Shown piece after piece: positions 1 to 5,988 of a stretch of 13,264 nt of DNA. The translations under genes were made by a program, and so were the position numbers. Source of the stretch: Phenylobacterium sp. (GTDB lineage: Bacteria > Pseudomonadota > Alphaproteobacteria > Caulobacterales > Caulobacteraceae); NCBI GenBank assembly GCA_025350885.1, contig JANXXA010000460.1, positions 1-13,264 on the forward strand, given 5' to 3'. Under the pieces are notes generated by a model, which saw only the letters and a program-made list of their open reading frames with translations, was not told the DNA's origin and searched no databases. The stretch's first letter is position 1. Each line of letters opens with the position of its first letter.

Positions 1-60
1 CTCGGCTTGGCGGTGCGCCACCGTGGCGTCGGCGGGTCTGCCCGCGCCTGGAGCTTTGCG

Positions 61-771
61 ATGCGACCGACCCTGATCCTGGCCGCCGCCCTGTGGGGCG
101 CAGCCCTGCCCGCCCTGGCGCGACCGGCCTGTTCGCCGCCCACCGGCCTGACCCCGGCGCCGGTGCTGGCGCCAGACCCTGCGGAAGTGGTCAGCGGGGT
201 GACCAACGCCTTCTACCTATTGGCGCTGAACTGGACGCCGCAGTGGTGCGCCGAGGGCGGCGTCGGCGCGAGCGCCAAGCAGATGGAATGTCGCCGAGCG
301 TTCGGCTTTTCGTTGCATGGCCTATGGCCCAACGGCGTCGACAAGCCCTATCCGCGCTACTGCCGCCCGGTTGGCGCTCTCGATGCGGCCATGGTCCGCA
401 AGATGTTCTGCCGAACGCCTTCGCCGGTGCTGTTACAGCACGAGTGGCAGGCGCACGGAGCCTGCGGATTCGCCGACCCGAAAGCCTATTTCCGCCAGGC
501 CGCCAAGCTGTACGACGCGCTGACGCTGCCCAGGGTCGAGGCCATCCCGCCCGGCAGGCTGACCGCGGGCGCAGTGCGCGCAGCCTTCGTGGCCGCCAAC
601 CCGGCCTTCACGCCGCGCGCCGTCTTCGTCCAGACGACCCGGGGCGGCGCGCTCTCCGAGGTGCGGCTCTGCTACGATCTGGCCTGGCGGCCAGCCGCCT
701 GCCCGGGCGGCGCCGGCGCGCCAGATGGCGTTCCCATCCACCTCGCGCCCAGTCGCACCGGCGCGTTCTGA
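61..771 (+). CDS. Ribonuclease T2 family protein, secreted
   Basis: Endoribonuclease of the RNase T2 family, which cleaves single-stranded RNA through a 2',3'-cyclic phosphate; bacterial members such as E. coli RNase I act in the periplasm. From the ATG at 61 the protein has 236 residues. Residues 1-20 form a signal peptide ending ALA, which predicts export. Both catalytic segments are present: CAS I is HGLWPN (His86) and CAS II is HEWQAHG (His127, Glu128, His132). Eight cysteines (24, 63, 77, 101, 117, 135, 204, 214) could form four disulfides, as expected for an exported RNase. I chose 61 because GGAG lies 7 bases upstream and the signal peptide starts cleanly there; the frame is also open from a TTG at 7. 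It sits 94 bases before lolA on the same strand. Family assignment is firm; the physiological role is unknown. Confidence 0.9.
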   Translation: MRPTLILAAALWGAALPALARPACSPPTGLTPAPVLAPDPAEVVSGVTNAFYLLALNWTPQWCAEGGVGASAKQMECRRAFGFSLHGLWPNGVDKPYPRYCRPVGALDAAMVRKMFCRTPSPVLLQHEWQAHGACGFADPKAYFRQAAKLYDALTLPRVEAIPPGRLTAGAVRAAFVAANPAFTPRAVFVQTTRGGALSEVRLCYDLAWRPAACPGGAGAPDGVPIHLAPSRTGAF

Positions 772-865
772 CGGCTGTCGCACACAGAGGCAGCCAGGCC
801 ATGCTGGCGCCACGATGCGCCGTGAGACTGATGCGATGAGTCATTTACTCTTAGAGCGTTCTGGT

Positions 866-1516
866 ATGACGACACGCCGAAGCCTGCTGGCGTTGGCCGC
901 CGCGGGCGCCACGATCCCGCTGAATGCGTTCGCCGCCGCGTCCGGGCCGACCCCGGCCCTCTCCGCCGGAGATCAGGCTCTGGTTGACCGCGCAGTGGCG
1001 TATCTCCAGGCGCTGAACGAGGCGCGGGGGCGCTTTATCCAGACCGACGCCCGTGGCGCGACCAGTCAAGGCGAACTCTTCCTGAAGCGGCCGGGCAAGG
1101 CGCGGTTCGCCTATGACCCGCCGTCAGGCCTGCTGGTGGTCTGCGACGGCGGCACGGTGGCGGTGGCCGACAGCCGACTGAAGACCTTCGACGCCTATCC
1201 GCTGATGGCCACGCCGCTGTCCCTGTTCCTGGCCAAGACCATCCGCTTCGACAAGGGCGTGCAGGTGGTTCGCGTGGCTCGCGCCGCCGACGGTTTTTCG
1301 ATTACCGCCCGCGATGGGCGGCGCCAGACGGCGGGGCAGATCACCCTGTCTTTCAGCGATACGCCGCTGGCGTTGATAGGCTGGTCGGTGACCGACGCCC
1401 AGGGCCGAGCCACCCGCATACAGCTCAGCGGTCTGGCGGCGGTCTCCGGCCTTGATTCCGGGCTTTTCGTCCTCAAGGATCCGCGACCGAAGAACGTCGG
1501 ACGGGGAAAGGTGTGA
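866..1516 (+). CDS. lolA: Outer-membrane lipoprotein carrier protein LolA
   Basis: Periplasmic chaperone that takes lipoproteins released by the LolCDE ABC transporter and carries them to the outer membrane. From ATG 866 it has 216 residues, close to the usual LolA length. Residues 1-25 form an export signal beginning MTTRRSLLAL, with a twin-arginine-like TRRSLL followed by a hydrophobic stretch and AFAAASG. The mature part has the LolA pattern GRFIQTDARG (55-64), SQGELFLKRPGKARFAYDPP (67-86), then alternating beta strands and a C-terminal LFVLKDPRPKN. Earlier in-frame ATGs at 815 and 836 would put a non-hydrophobic extension before the signal, so 866 is preferred although its ribosome site is weak (AGAG about 10 bases upstream). 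The 151 bases between its stop and the 1669-1696 hairpin also contain a candidate promoter. Identification rests on motif pattern and the xth neighbour. Confidence 0.85.
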   Translation: MTTRRSLLALAAAGATIPLNAFAAASGPTPALSAGDQALVDRAVAYLQALNEARGRFIQTDARGATSQGELFLKRPGKARFAYDPPSGLLVVCDGGTVAVADSRLKTFDAYPLMATPLSLFLAKTIRFDKGVQVVRVARAADGFSITARDGRRQTAGQITLSFSDTPLALIGWSVTDAQGRATRIQLSGLAAVSGLDSGLFVLKDPRPKNVGRGKV

Positions 1517-1552
1517 CGTGTACGCCACGATCAAATTCTAAGTTTTCGGTTC

Positions 1553-1583
1553 TTGACTTTTGGTTTGTCTGTTGCGCTAATAC
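1553..1583 (+). promoter_or_regulatory. Candidate housekeeping promoter for a small RNA
   Basis: TTGACT at 1553-1558 and GCTAATAC at 1576-1583 resemble the -35 and -10 elements of Caulobacter sigma-73 promoters (TTGaCgS and GCTANAWC). The 17-base spacer between TTGACT and GCTAAT is normal for a bacterial promoter but somewhat long for the Caulobacter spacing rule. The stretch 1521-1585 is clearly more AT-rich than its surroundings. The predicted start of transcription is near 1589-1592, about 165 bases before the xth start and upstream of a strong terminator, so it suits a short RNA better than xth. Confidence 0.5.
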
Positions 1584-1589
1584 CACTAC

Positions 1590-1705
1590 GCCCCTGGCGC
1601 GGTAATCGCGCTGAGGGACCCGAGCCGGACTCTATCCCCTCCCGGCGGCGGCATGAGAAACCACTGAACGCCCGGGCTCCTCCAGTGCCCGGGCGTCTCT
1701 TTTTC
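1590..1705 (+). ncRNA. Candidate trans-acting small RNA, about 115 nt
   Basis: No convincing protein is encoded between lolA and xth, but the stretch has the build of a small RNA gene: a promoter just upstream, then hairpins and an intrinsic terminator. Hairpin 1 pairs 1597-1601 with 1607-1611 (GCGCG/CGCGC, loop GTAAT). Hairpin 2 pairs GCCGG at 1624-1628 with CCGGC at 1642-1646 and exposes a pyrimidine-rich 13-base loop containing CCCCTC. Hairpin 3 is the terminator, whose loop region reads CTCCTCC, complementary to a GGAGGAG Shine-Dalgarno sequence. Exposed CU-rich loops are typical of alphaproteobacterial sRNAs that bind ribosome sites, such as GsrN or the alpha-r14 (cuckoo) family. I cannot assign it to a named family. 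The 5' end is estimated from the promoter. An alternative is that this is simply the 3' trailer of lolA mRNA. Confidence 0.4.
1669..1705 (+). terminator. Strong rho-independent terminator
   Basis: A perfect 9-bp stem pairs CGCCCGGGC (1669-1677) with GCCCGGGCG (1687-1695) around a 9-base loop TCCTCCAGT, and is followed at once by TCTCTTTTTC (1696-1705). This is a canonical intrinsic terminator reading on the + strand. It ends transcription from lolA and from the candidate small RNA, so xth probably needs its own start site or read-through. Confidence 0.9.
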
Positions 1706-1757
1706 CTCCCAGCCCCATCGCCATTCCCATATCCGACCCCAACCCCTATGGAGCGGG

Positions 1758-2564
1758 ATGCGCCTGCGTCTCTGCACCTGGAACGTCAACTCCGTGCGCC
1801 TGCGCGCCGAGCAGGCCGCCCGTTTCGTGGCCGAACAGGCCCCCGACGTCCTGTGCCTGCAGGAGATCAAATGCCGCGAGGGGGAGTTCCCCAGACAGAC
1901 CTTCATCGACATGGGCCTGCCGCACCTGGCGATCAGTGGCCAGAAGGGCTGGCACGGGGTGGCGATCGCCTCGCGTCTGCCGCTTGAGGACGCGCCGCCC
2001 CTGGAGGTCTGCCGTGAAGGCCATGCCCGCTGCGTCGGCGCCGTGGTCGCCGGGGTCGAGATCCACAACTTCTATATCCCCGCCGGCGGTGACGTGGCGG
2101 ATCGGCAGACCAACCCGAAATTCGATCACAAGCTCGACTTCTACGAAAAGCTGACCGCCGAGCTTTCCCGGCGCGATCCCAACGCGCCCCTGGCCATCGT
2201 CGGCGATCTGAACGTGGCGCCGGGCGAGAACGACGTCTGGAACCATAAATACATGTCGAAGATCGTCAGCCACACGCCGGTGGAGATCGAGGCCATGGCG
2301 GCGCTGACGGCGTCGCTGGGCTTCATCGACCTGATACGCGAGGCCCGGCCTGAGCCGGAGAAACTGGCCTCCTGGTGGAGCTATCGCGCCCAGGACTTCC
2401 GCCAGTCAAACCGTGGCCTGCGTCTTGACCACATCCTGGTGACCCCCGGTCTGCGCGAGGCGGCCTTCCGCCTGGGATCGGCCGCGGCACGGGTCCACGA
2501 CGACGTCCGCGCCTGGGAACGGCCGTCAGACCACGCGCCTGTCAGCGCTGATTTGATAGTTTAG
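1758..2564 (+). CDS. xth: Exodeoxyribonuclease III / AP endonuclease
   Basis: DNA-repair enzyme of the exonuclease/endonuclease/phosphatase fold; it cuts at abasic sites and has 3'-5' exonuclease and 3'-phosphatase activity in base-excision repair. The protein has 268 residues, the same length as E. coli ExoIII. All expected catalytic residues are visible: Asn9 in TWNVNS, Glu36 in LQEIK, Tyr106 in NFYIPAGGD, Asp150 and Asn152 in GDLNVAPG, and Asp258-His259 in SDHAP. ATG 1758 is preceded by GGAG 4 bases away, a short but workable spacing, and the conserved N-terminal strand starts at residue 2. Transcription probably starts between the terminator ending near 1705 and the start codon, but no clear promoter is seen there. 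The xth name is used in the broad sense; which of several ExoIII paralogues it is cannot be told. Confidence 0.95.
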   Translation: MRLRLCTWNVNSVRLRAEQAARFVAEQAPDVLCLQEIKCREGEFPRQTFIDMGLPHLAISGQKGWHGVAIASRLPLEDAPPLEVCREGHARCVGAVVAGVEIHNFYIPAGGDVADRQTNPKFDHKLDFYEKLTAELSRRDPNAPLAIVGDLNVAPGENDVWNHKYMSKIVSHTPVEIEAMAALTASLGFIDLIREARPEPEKLASWWSYRAQDFRQSNRGLRLDHILVTPGLREAAFRLGSAAARVHDDVRAWERPSDHAPVSADLIV

Positions 2565-2782
2565 ACCTCCAAGCCGTGAAGAGGTGCTGATGGGAATACC
2601 AACGGGGCCAACCGTCCGGATTCTGGTGGAGACTTATCTAGAATCCGGATCGGGGCTCCACGGTGTCCGACACGTCCGCCCGGTCTAAGGCCAGGGCTAT
2701 GCGCCGGGAACGCGTGTCAGGTGCTCGAAGGCATGCGCCACGGCCATCCGGTTGGAACAGGGGGTCCTATTCTACGCGAAGC
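2565..2782. other. Intergenic region without a recognisable gene
   Basis: About 218 bases between the end of xth and the end of the small opposing ORF. Codon-position composition looks non-coding in all frames. Visible structure is an inverted repeat at 2615-2649 and a short palindrome GTGTC-C-GACAC at 2663-2673. No T-tract follows either element, so neither is a standard intrinsic terminator. No tRNA, IS remnant or coherent peptide was recognised. Confidence 0.6.
2615..2649. repeat. 10-bp inverted repeat between convergent genes
   Basis: TCCGGATTCT (2615-2624) and AGAATCCGGA (2640-2649) are perfect reverse complements separated by 15 bases; a G-T and a G-C pair could extend the stem inward. 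It lies 50 bases after the xth stop, where xth and the opposing cenR transcript would converge, so it may shape transcript 3' ends on both strands. Each arm contains a GANTC site (GATTC, GAATC), the target of the alphaproteobacterial methylase CcrM. Confidence 0.6.
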
Positions 2783-3028
2783 TTACCGATGGAGAGGGCG
2801 GCCGCGACTTCCTGAGTTCCTACCCCTCTTGGGACTATAACGTTGTCGAGACCCTGGTTCGATAGGGGCCGCGTCACAGGTCGGGCTCTCTCCGAGTTCA
2901 ATCATGTCGGCCCACTCGGGACATGCTGGATCGGTGAGATCGACGCCCGGCGCGATCCGAACGGTTCCGCCCAGCGCGTCCCGAAGGCGCGAAAGCCAAC
3001 CGGGCTCCTGATTCGGACGGCGACTCAC
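2783..3028 (-). CDS. Small hypothetical protein, coupled to the upstream regulator
   Basis: Possible 81-residue protein starting at a GTG (3028-3026) that overlaps the stop of the response regulator by four bases (GTGA), an arrangement typical of translational coupling. Residues 9-49 read like a real polar protein, with WLSRLRDALGG, VRIAPGVDLTDP and CPEWADMIELGE and mostly G/C third positions. From about residue 58 the sequence turns Arg/Ser-rich (RQRYSPKRGRNSGSRGR) and third-position GC falls, suggesting either a disordered tail or a frame damaged near its 3' end. No signal peptide, membrane segment or known domain is seen. Function unknown; it could also be chance. Confidence 0.4.
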   Translation of the reverse strand: MSRRPNQEPGWLSRLRDALGGTVRIAPGVDLTDPACPEWADMIELGESPTCDAAPIEPGSRQRYSPKRGRNSGSRGRPLHR

Positions 3029-3708
3029 GGCGCCAGTCGATACCCGCCGGCCTCGGTGAGCAGCAGCCGGGCGCTGGCGGGATCGGTCTCGATCTTCTGG
3101 CGCAGGCGGTACACGTGGGTTTCCAGGGTGTGGGTGGTGACGCCGGCGTTGTAGCCCCAGACCTCGGCCAGCAGCTCCTCGCGCGACACCGGCTTTTCCC
3201 CGGCGCGATAGAGGTATTTGAGGATCGAGGTTTCCTTTTCGGTCAGCCGGACCTTCCGCCCCTGCGGGTCCAGCAACATCTTGGCGGCCGGTCGGAACTC
3301 GTAGTCGCCCAGACGGAACACCGCGCCTTCGGAATGTTCATAGTCGCGCAGCTGCACGCGGATGCGCGCCAGCAGAACGGCGAACCTGTAGGGCTTTGTG
3401 ACGTAGTCGTTGGCCCCGGCGTCGAGGCCCTGGACGGTGTCGTCGTCCTCGCCGGCGGCGGTCAGCATGATCACCGGGGTGGCGATGCCGGCGGCGCGCA
3501 ACCGCCGGCAGGCTTCGCGACCGTCGAAATCCGGCAGGTCGAGGTCGAGCAGGATCAGGTCCGGCCGCTCGGCCTGGGCGAGACTGACCCCCTCACCGGC
3601 GGTGGCCGCTTCCAGCGTGGTGAAGTCCTCGGCTCGCAGCTGCTCGGCGACCGCGCCGCGCAGGTCCGCGTCGTCATCGACGATCAGCAGGGTCTTGCGT
3701 TGAGCCAT
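3025..3708 (-). CDS. cenR: OmpR-family response regulator, probable CenR
   Basis: Two-component DNA-binding regulator of 227 residues. The receiver domain (about 5-120) has the acidic cluster DDD 11-13, phospho-acceptor Asp55 in LLDLDLPD, Thr83 in MLTA and Lys105 in VTKP. A C-terminal winged-helix domain (about 127-227) contains LTEKETSILKYLYRAGEKPVSREELL and the recognition-helix region THTLETHVYRLRQKIE. ATG 3708 is chosen because the receiver begins directly after it (MAQRKTLLIVDDD); the frame stays open upstream to 3891 but that part is not domain-like. No histidine kinase is adjacent. In Caulobacter the essential envelope regulator CenR lies, from memory, in this same neighbourhood (YkuD gene, yggS, leuS, holA, parB), and its kinase CenK is encoded elsewhere. 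Family is certain; the CenR name is inferred from synteny and type. Confidence 0.75.
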   Translation of the reverse strand: MAQRKTLLIVDDDADLRGAVAEQLRAEDFTTLEAATAGEGVSLAQAERPDLILLDLDLPDFDGREACRRLRAAGIATPVIMLTAAGEDDDTVQGLDAGANDYVTKPYRFAVLLARIRVQLRDYEHSEGAVFRLGDYEFRPAAKMLLDPQGRKVRLTEKETSILKYLYRAGEKPVSREELLAEVWGYNAGVTTHTLETHVYRLRQKIETDPASARLLLTEAGGYRLAP

Positions 3709-3800
3709 GGCGAAAGACCATGCACCGTATCGGCGGGCGCCGGCAAAGGGATTTGGCCGGCAGTCGGGAATTCGGCCCGGCTTGAGGATTTGCGCGGACG
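3709..3800. promoter_or_regulatory. Divergent promoter gap, cenR-like gene / YkuD gene
   Basis: The 92 bases separate two divergent starts and must hold the control signals for both unless they are expressed from further away. I see no clear -35/-10 pair, CtrA box (TTAA-N7-TTAA) or perfect inverted repeat. The position makes it a natural place for autoregulation by the response regulator, but this is inference. Confidence 0.3.
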
Positions 3801-4304
3801 ATGATCTTTGTGGCGACATCGGATGGCGAGTTCGACCTGGGCGGCCGGCGGGTGCGCTGTGCGCTCGGCAGGGGCGGGATCGTCCCGGCATCAGAGAAAC
3901 GCGAGGGGGACCTCGCCTCGCCGCTGGGCCTATGGCCGATCCGGCGCGTGCTCTACCGGCCGGACAAGGGCCCCGCGCCCACCACCGCGCTTCCAGTCCT
4001 GCCCGTCAGCCCCGACGACGGCTGGTGCGACGCGCCCGGCGACCCGGCGTACAATCGCCCGGTTAGGCTGCCCTATCGCGCCAGCGCTGAGCGGCTCTGG
4101 CGCGACGACGACCTCTATGACCGCATCGTCGTCCTGGGCCACAACGACGACCCGCCCGTGGCCGGCCTGGGGTCCTGCATCTTCCTGCACATCGCGCGGC
4201 CGGGATATGCGCCGACCGAGGGCTGCGTGGCGCTGGCGCGGGCCGACATCGAGACCCTGCTGGCCGCCGCCAGGCCCGGCGATGCGGTCGAGATCACGCC
4301 CTAG
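3801..4304 (+). CDS. YkuD-fold L,D-transpeptidase-like protein
   Basis: Protein of 167 residues with a YkuD-type catalytic core, the fold that makes L,D cross-links in peptidoglycan or anchors proteins to it. Visible signature: VVLGHNDDP (His114), a conserved run ending IFLHIARPGYAPTEGCVAL with His130 and the presumed nucleophile Cys142. The usual S-H-G-C-R motif is replaced by T-E-G-C-V, as in a compact proteobacterial subfamily. No signal peptide or membrane segment is seen at the N-terminus (MIFVATSDGEF), so how it would reach the periplasm is unclear. TGAGGA lies 12 bases before ATG 3801. It is divergent from the cenR-like gene across 92 bases, so both could share regulation, and it converges on yggS. 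Fold assignment is good; enzymatic role is inferred. Confidence 0.8.
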   Translation: MIFVATSDGEFDLGGRRVRCALGRGGIVPASEKREGDLASPLGLWPIRRVLYRPDKGPAPTTALPVLPVSPDDGWCDAPGDPAYNRPVRLPYRASAERLWRDDDLYDRIVVLGHNDDPPVAGLGSCIFLHIARPGYAPTEGCVALARADIETLLAAARPGDAVEITP

Positions 4305-4960
4305 GCCCGCGCCCCGAACACGGCCGAGCCGACCCGCACGCTGGTCGCCCCGAAGCCGATAGCGGTCTCGAAATCGTCGCTCATGCCCATGGAGAGCCTC
4401 GCCAGCCCGTTGCGGGCGGCGATCTTGGCCAGCAGGGCGAAGTGCGGACCCGCGGGCTCGGCGGCCGGGGGGATACACATCAGGCCTTCCGGTTCCAGCC
4501 CATAGGCAGCGCGGACCGCGGCGATGAAGGCGTCGGCCTGCTCGGGGATCACGCCAGCCTTCTGCGGCTCCTCACCGGTGTTGACCTGGACGTAGAGGCG
4601 CGGCGTGCGGCCGAGCTTCTGCACGGCATCGGCCAGGGCGCGGGCCAGTTTCTCGCGGTCGAGGGTCTCGATGACGTCGAACAGGGCCACGGCGTCGGCG
4701 GCCTTGTTGGTCTGCAAGGGACCGATCAGGTGCAGGGTCAGACCCTGGCGCCGCTCAGCCCAGCGTTCCGTCGCCTCCTGCACCCGGTTCTCGCCGAACA
4801 CGGTCTGCCCGGCCGCCAGCACCGGGGCGATGGCTTCCCAGGGCTGCAGCTTGGAGACCGCCACCAGGGTCACGGCGCCCGCCGGGCGCGCGGCGGCTTG
4901 CGCGGCGCGGGCGATCCGGGCCACGACAGACGTATAGGCGCTTTCGGCGGAGGCGGTCAT
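4301..4960 (-). CDS. yggS: Pyridoxal-phosphate homeostasis protein (YggS/PLPBP)
   Basis: PLP-binding protein of the YggS/PROSC family, with a fold like the alanine-racemase N-terminal domain; it buffers free pyridoxal phosphate and affects amino-acid metabolism. The protein has 219 residues. Landmarks: Schiff-base lysine Lys37 in VAVSKLQP, GENRVQEA (56-63), HLIGPLQTNK (77-86, the HxIGxLQxNK motif), VQVNTGEEPQKAG (124-136), LSMGMSDDFETAI (189-201) and the phosphate-binding VRVGSAVFG (208-216). The start at 4960 places the first helix at the expected distance; the frame is open further upstream, but that region overlaps the divergent thiE-like gene and lacks family resemblance. Its stop shares a CTAG with the stop of the YkuD gene on the other strand. 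Identification is firm. Confidence 0.95.
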   Translation of the reverse strand: MTASAESAYTSVVARIARAAQAAARPAGAVTLVAVSKLQPWEAIAPVLAAGQTVFGENRVQEATERWAERRQGLTLHLIGPLQTNKAADAVALFDVIETLDREKLARALADAVQKLGRTPRLYVQVNTGEEPQKAGVIPEQADAFIAAVRAAYGLEPEGLMCIPPAAEPAGPHFALLAKIAARNGLARLSMGMSDDFETAIGFGATSVRVGSAVFGARA

Positions 4961-5018
4961 TTCGCAGACGTTCTGGACCCTGGCGAGGACGGCCCAGTTC
5001 CTAGGGCGCCACGCCCGC

Positions 5019-5597
5019 ATGGGAAAGGCTGCGCGAAAGGGCGGGCGGACCGGTTTGCCGGCGCTGCTGTTCTTCACCGATCCCGTCCGCACGCCAGACC
5101 CCGAGGCGATCGCCCGGCGGTTGCCTCGGGGCGTGGCCATTGTCTTTCGCGCGTTCGGCGCCGCCGACGCCGAGGCGCGGGGCGCGCGGCTGGCCGCCAT
5201 CGCGCGCAGCGGTGGTCTGAAGCTGCTGATCGGCGCTGATGCGCGACTGGCGGCGCGGCTGGGTGCGGACGGGGTGCATCTGCCGCAGCGACTGGCCCAC
5301 CTGGGGCGCCGCCTGAGGGCCGCCCATCCGGGCTGGATCATCACGGCGGCGGCGCATTCGACCCTGGCGGCGCGCCGCGCGCTGGCGGCCGGCGCTGATG
5401 CGGTCGTGGTCTCGACTGCTTTTGCCAGCGCCAGCCCCTCGGCGGGGCCGCCCCTGGGACCAATCCGGATGGCGATCCTGGTGCGGCGCGCCGGCGGGCC
5501 TGTCTATGCTCTGGGGGGGGTCACCGACGACACGGCAGGCCGTCTGCGGGGCGCGGGCCTGGTGGGCCTGGCGGCGGTGGCGGGGTTTAGAACTTGA
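5019..5597 (+). CDS. Thiamine-phosphate-synthase-like (ThiE/TenI) protein
   Basis: TIM-barrel protein of 192 residues related to ThiE, which joins the pyrimidine and thiazole halves of thiamine, and to TenI, a thiazole tautomerase. Family marks: LLFFTDP (16-22), GADGVHLPQ (82-90), AAHS (111-114), GADAVVVSTAFAS (125-137) and ALGGV (164-168). Residues used by true ThiE for pyrophosphate and pyrimidine binding look poorly kept: the usual QxR/K strand reads VFRAF and the NDR/NDH motif reads IGAD (71-74). The protein is also a little short. No thi genes are adjacent. I therefore expect a diverged relative with an uncertain reaction rather than a proven TMP synthase. ATG 5019 starts 58 bases from the divergent yggS start; the 3' end overlaps the opposing gene by 11 bases. 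Confidence 0.75.
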   Translation: MGKAARKGGRTGLPALLFFTDPVRTPDPEAIARRLPRGVAIVFRAFGAADAEARGARLAAIARSGGLKLLIGADARLAARLGADGVHLPQRLAHLGRRLRAAHPGWIITAAAHSTLAARRALAAGADAVVVSTAFASASPSAGPPLGPIRMAILVRRAGGPVYALGGVTDDTAGRLRGAGLVGLAAVAGFRT

Positions 5598-5988
5598 ACT
5601 TGGTCTCGAGCTGGACGCGCGGAGCACCGGCGTCCGGCGTCGCGGGGCGCAGACCCGGGGCGACCTGCTGATCGCCAAAGGCCACGGCGCCGCCGACCCG
5701 CAGCGAGGGGGTAATCCGGTAGTAGGCACCGGCCTGGATGTCGTTCAGATTGGTTTCCCGGGTGGCGGTCTGGCGCAGATCAAGCGTCACACCCCAGCGG
5801 CCCTTGGCGGCGTCCCACTTCATCGATTGCGAGAGCGGGGTCACCGCCGAACTGTCGGTCCGCACCGTAAAGTCGATGGGCTTGCCCTTGGCGTCGGCCG
5901 CCTGGACCGCACCGCCGCTCGCCAGCAGGCCGACCGCGCCCAGAAGGGCGGTCGCGGCGATCAGCCTTGCGAACCTGCGAACCGACAT
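5587..5988 (-). CDS. ntrZ: Small exported protein, probable NtrZ (periplasmic NtrY inhibitor)
   Basis: Protein of 133 residues with a clear Sec signal peptide: MSVRRFARL, a hydrophobic core to about residue 23, and a likely cut after AVQA at residue 30. The mature part is about 103 residues of mostly beta-prone, alternating sequence (WGVTLDLRQ, QAGAYYRITPSLRVGGAVAFG, PRVQLETKFKF) with a C-terminal Phe, reminiscent of outer-membrane beta strands. From memory, the gene at this position in Caulobacter crescentus, between the thiE-like gene and the DUF3576 gene, encodes NtrZ, a periplasmic protein that restrains the sensor kinase NtrY. The name is inferred from position, size and signal peptide, not from a recognised motif. 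ATG 5988 begins the signal peptide; the frame extends upstream to 6048 without plausible sequence. GGAG lies 14 bases upstream, which is far. Confidence 0.6.
   Translation of the reverse strand: MSVRRFARLIAATALLGAVGLLASGGAVQAADAKGKPIDFTVRTDSSAVTPLSQSMKWDAAKGRWGVTLDLRQTATRETNLNDIQAGAYYRITPSLRVGGAVAFGDQQVAPGLRPATPDAGAPRVQLETKFKF

Noticed and set aside
1034..1043. TTATCCAGA, one mismatch from a DnaA box
   Set aside because: Single imperfect copy inside lolA coding sequence with no companion boxes; no origin is indicated.
2845..2880. Stretch around GGTTCGAT resembling a tRNA T-arm
   Set aside because: The stem does not pair fully and no acceptor, D-arm or anticodon arm could be found.
3100..3125. 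CACGTG core (in the cenR-like gene) resembling the centre of a parS site
   Set aside because: Only the central hexamer fits; the flanks do not match the GTTTCACGTGAAAC palindrome.
2843..3154. A 103-codon + strand frame opposite the cenR-like gene
   Set aside because: It overlaps the regulator's conserved C-terminus antisense and has no coding character.
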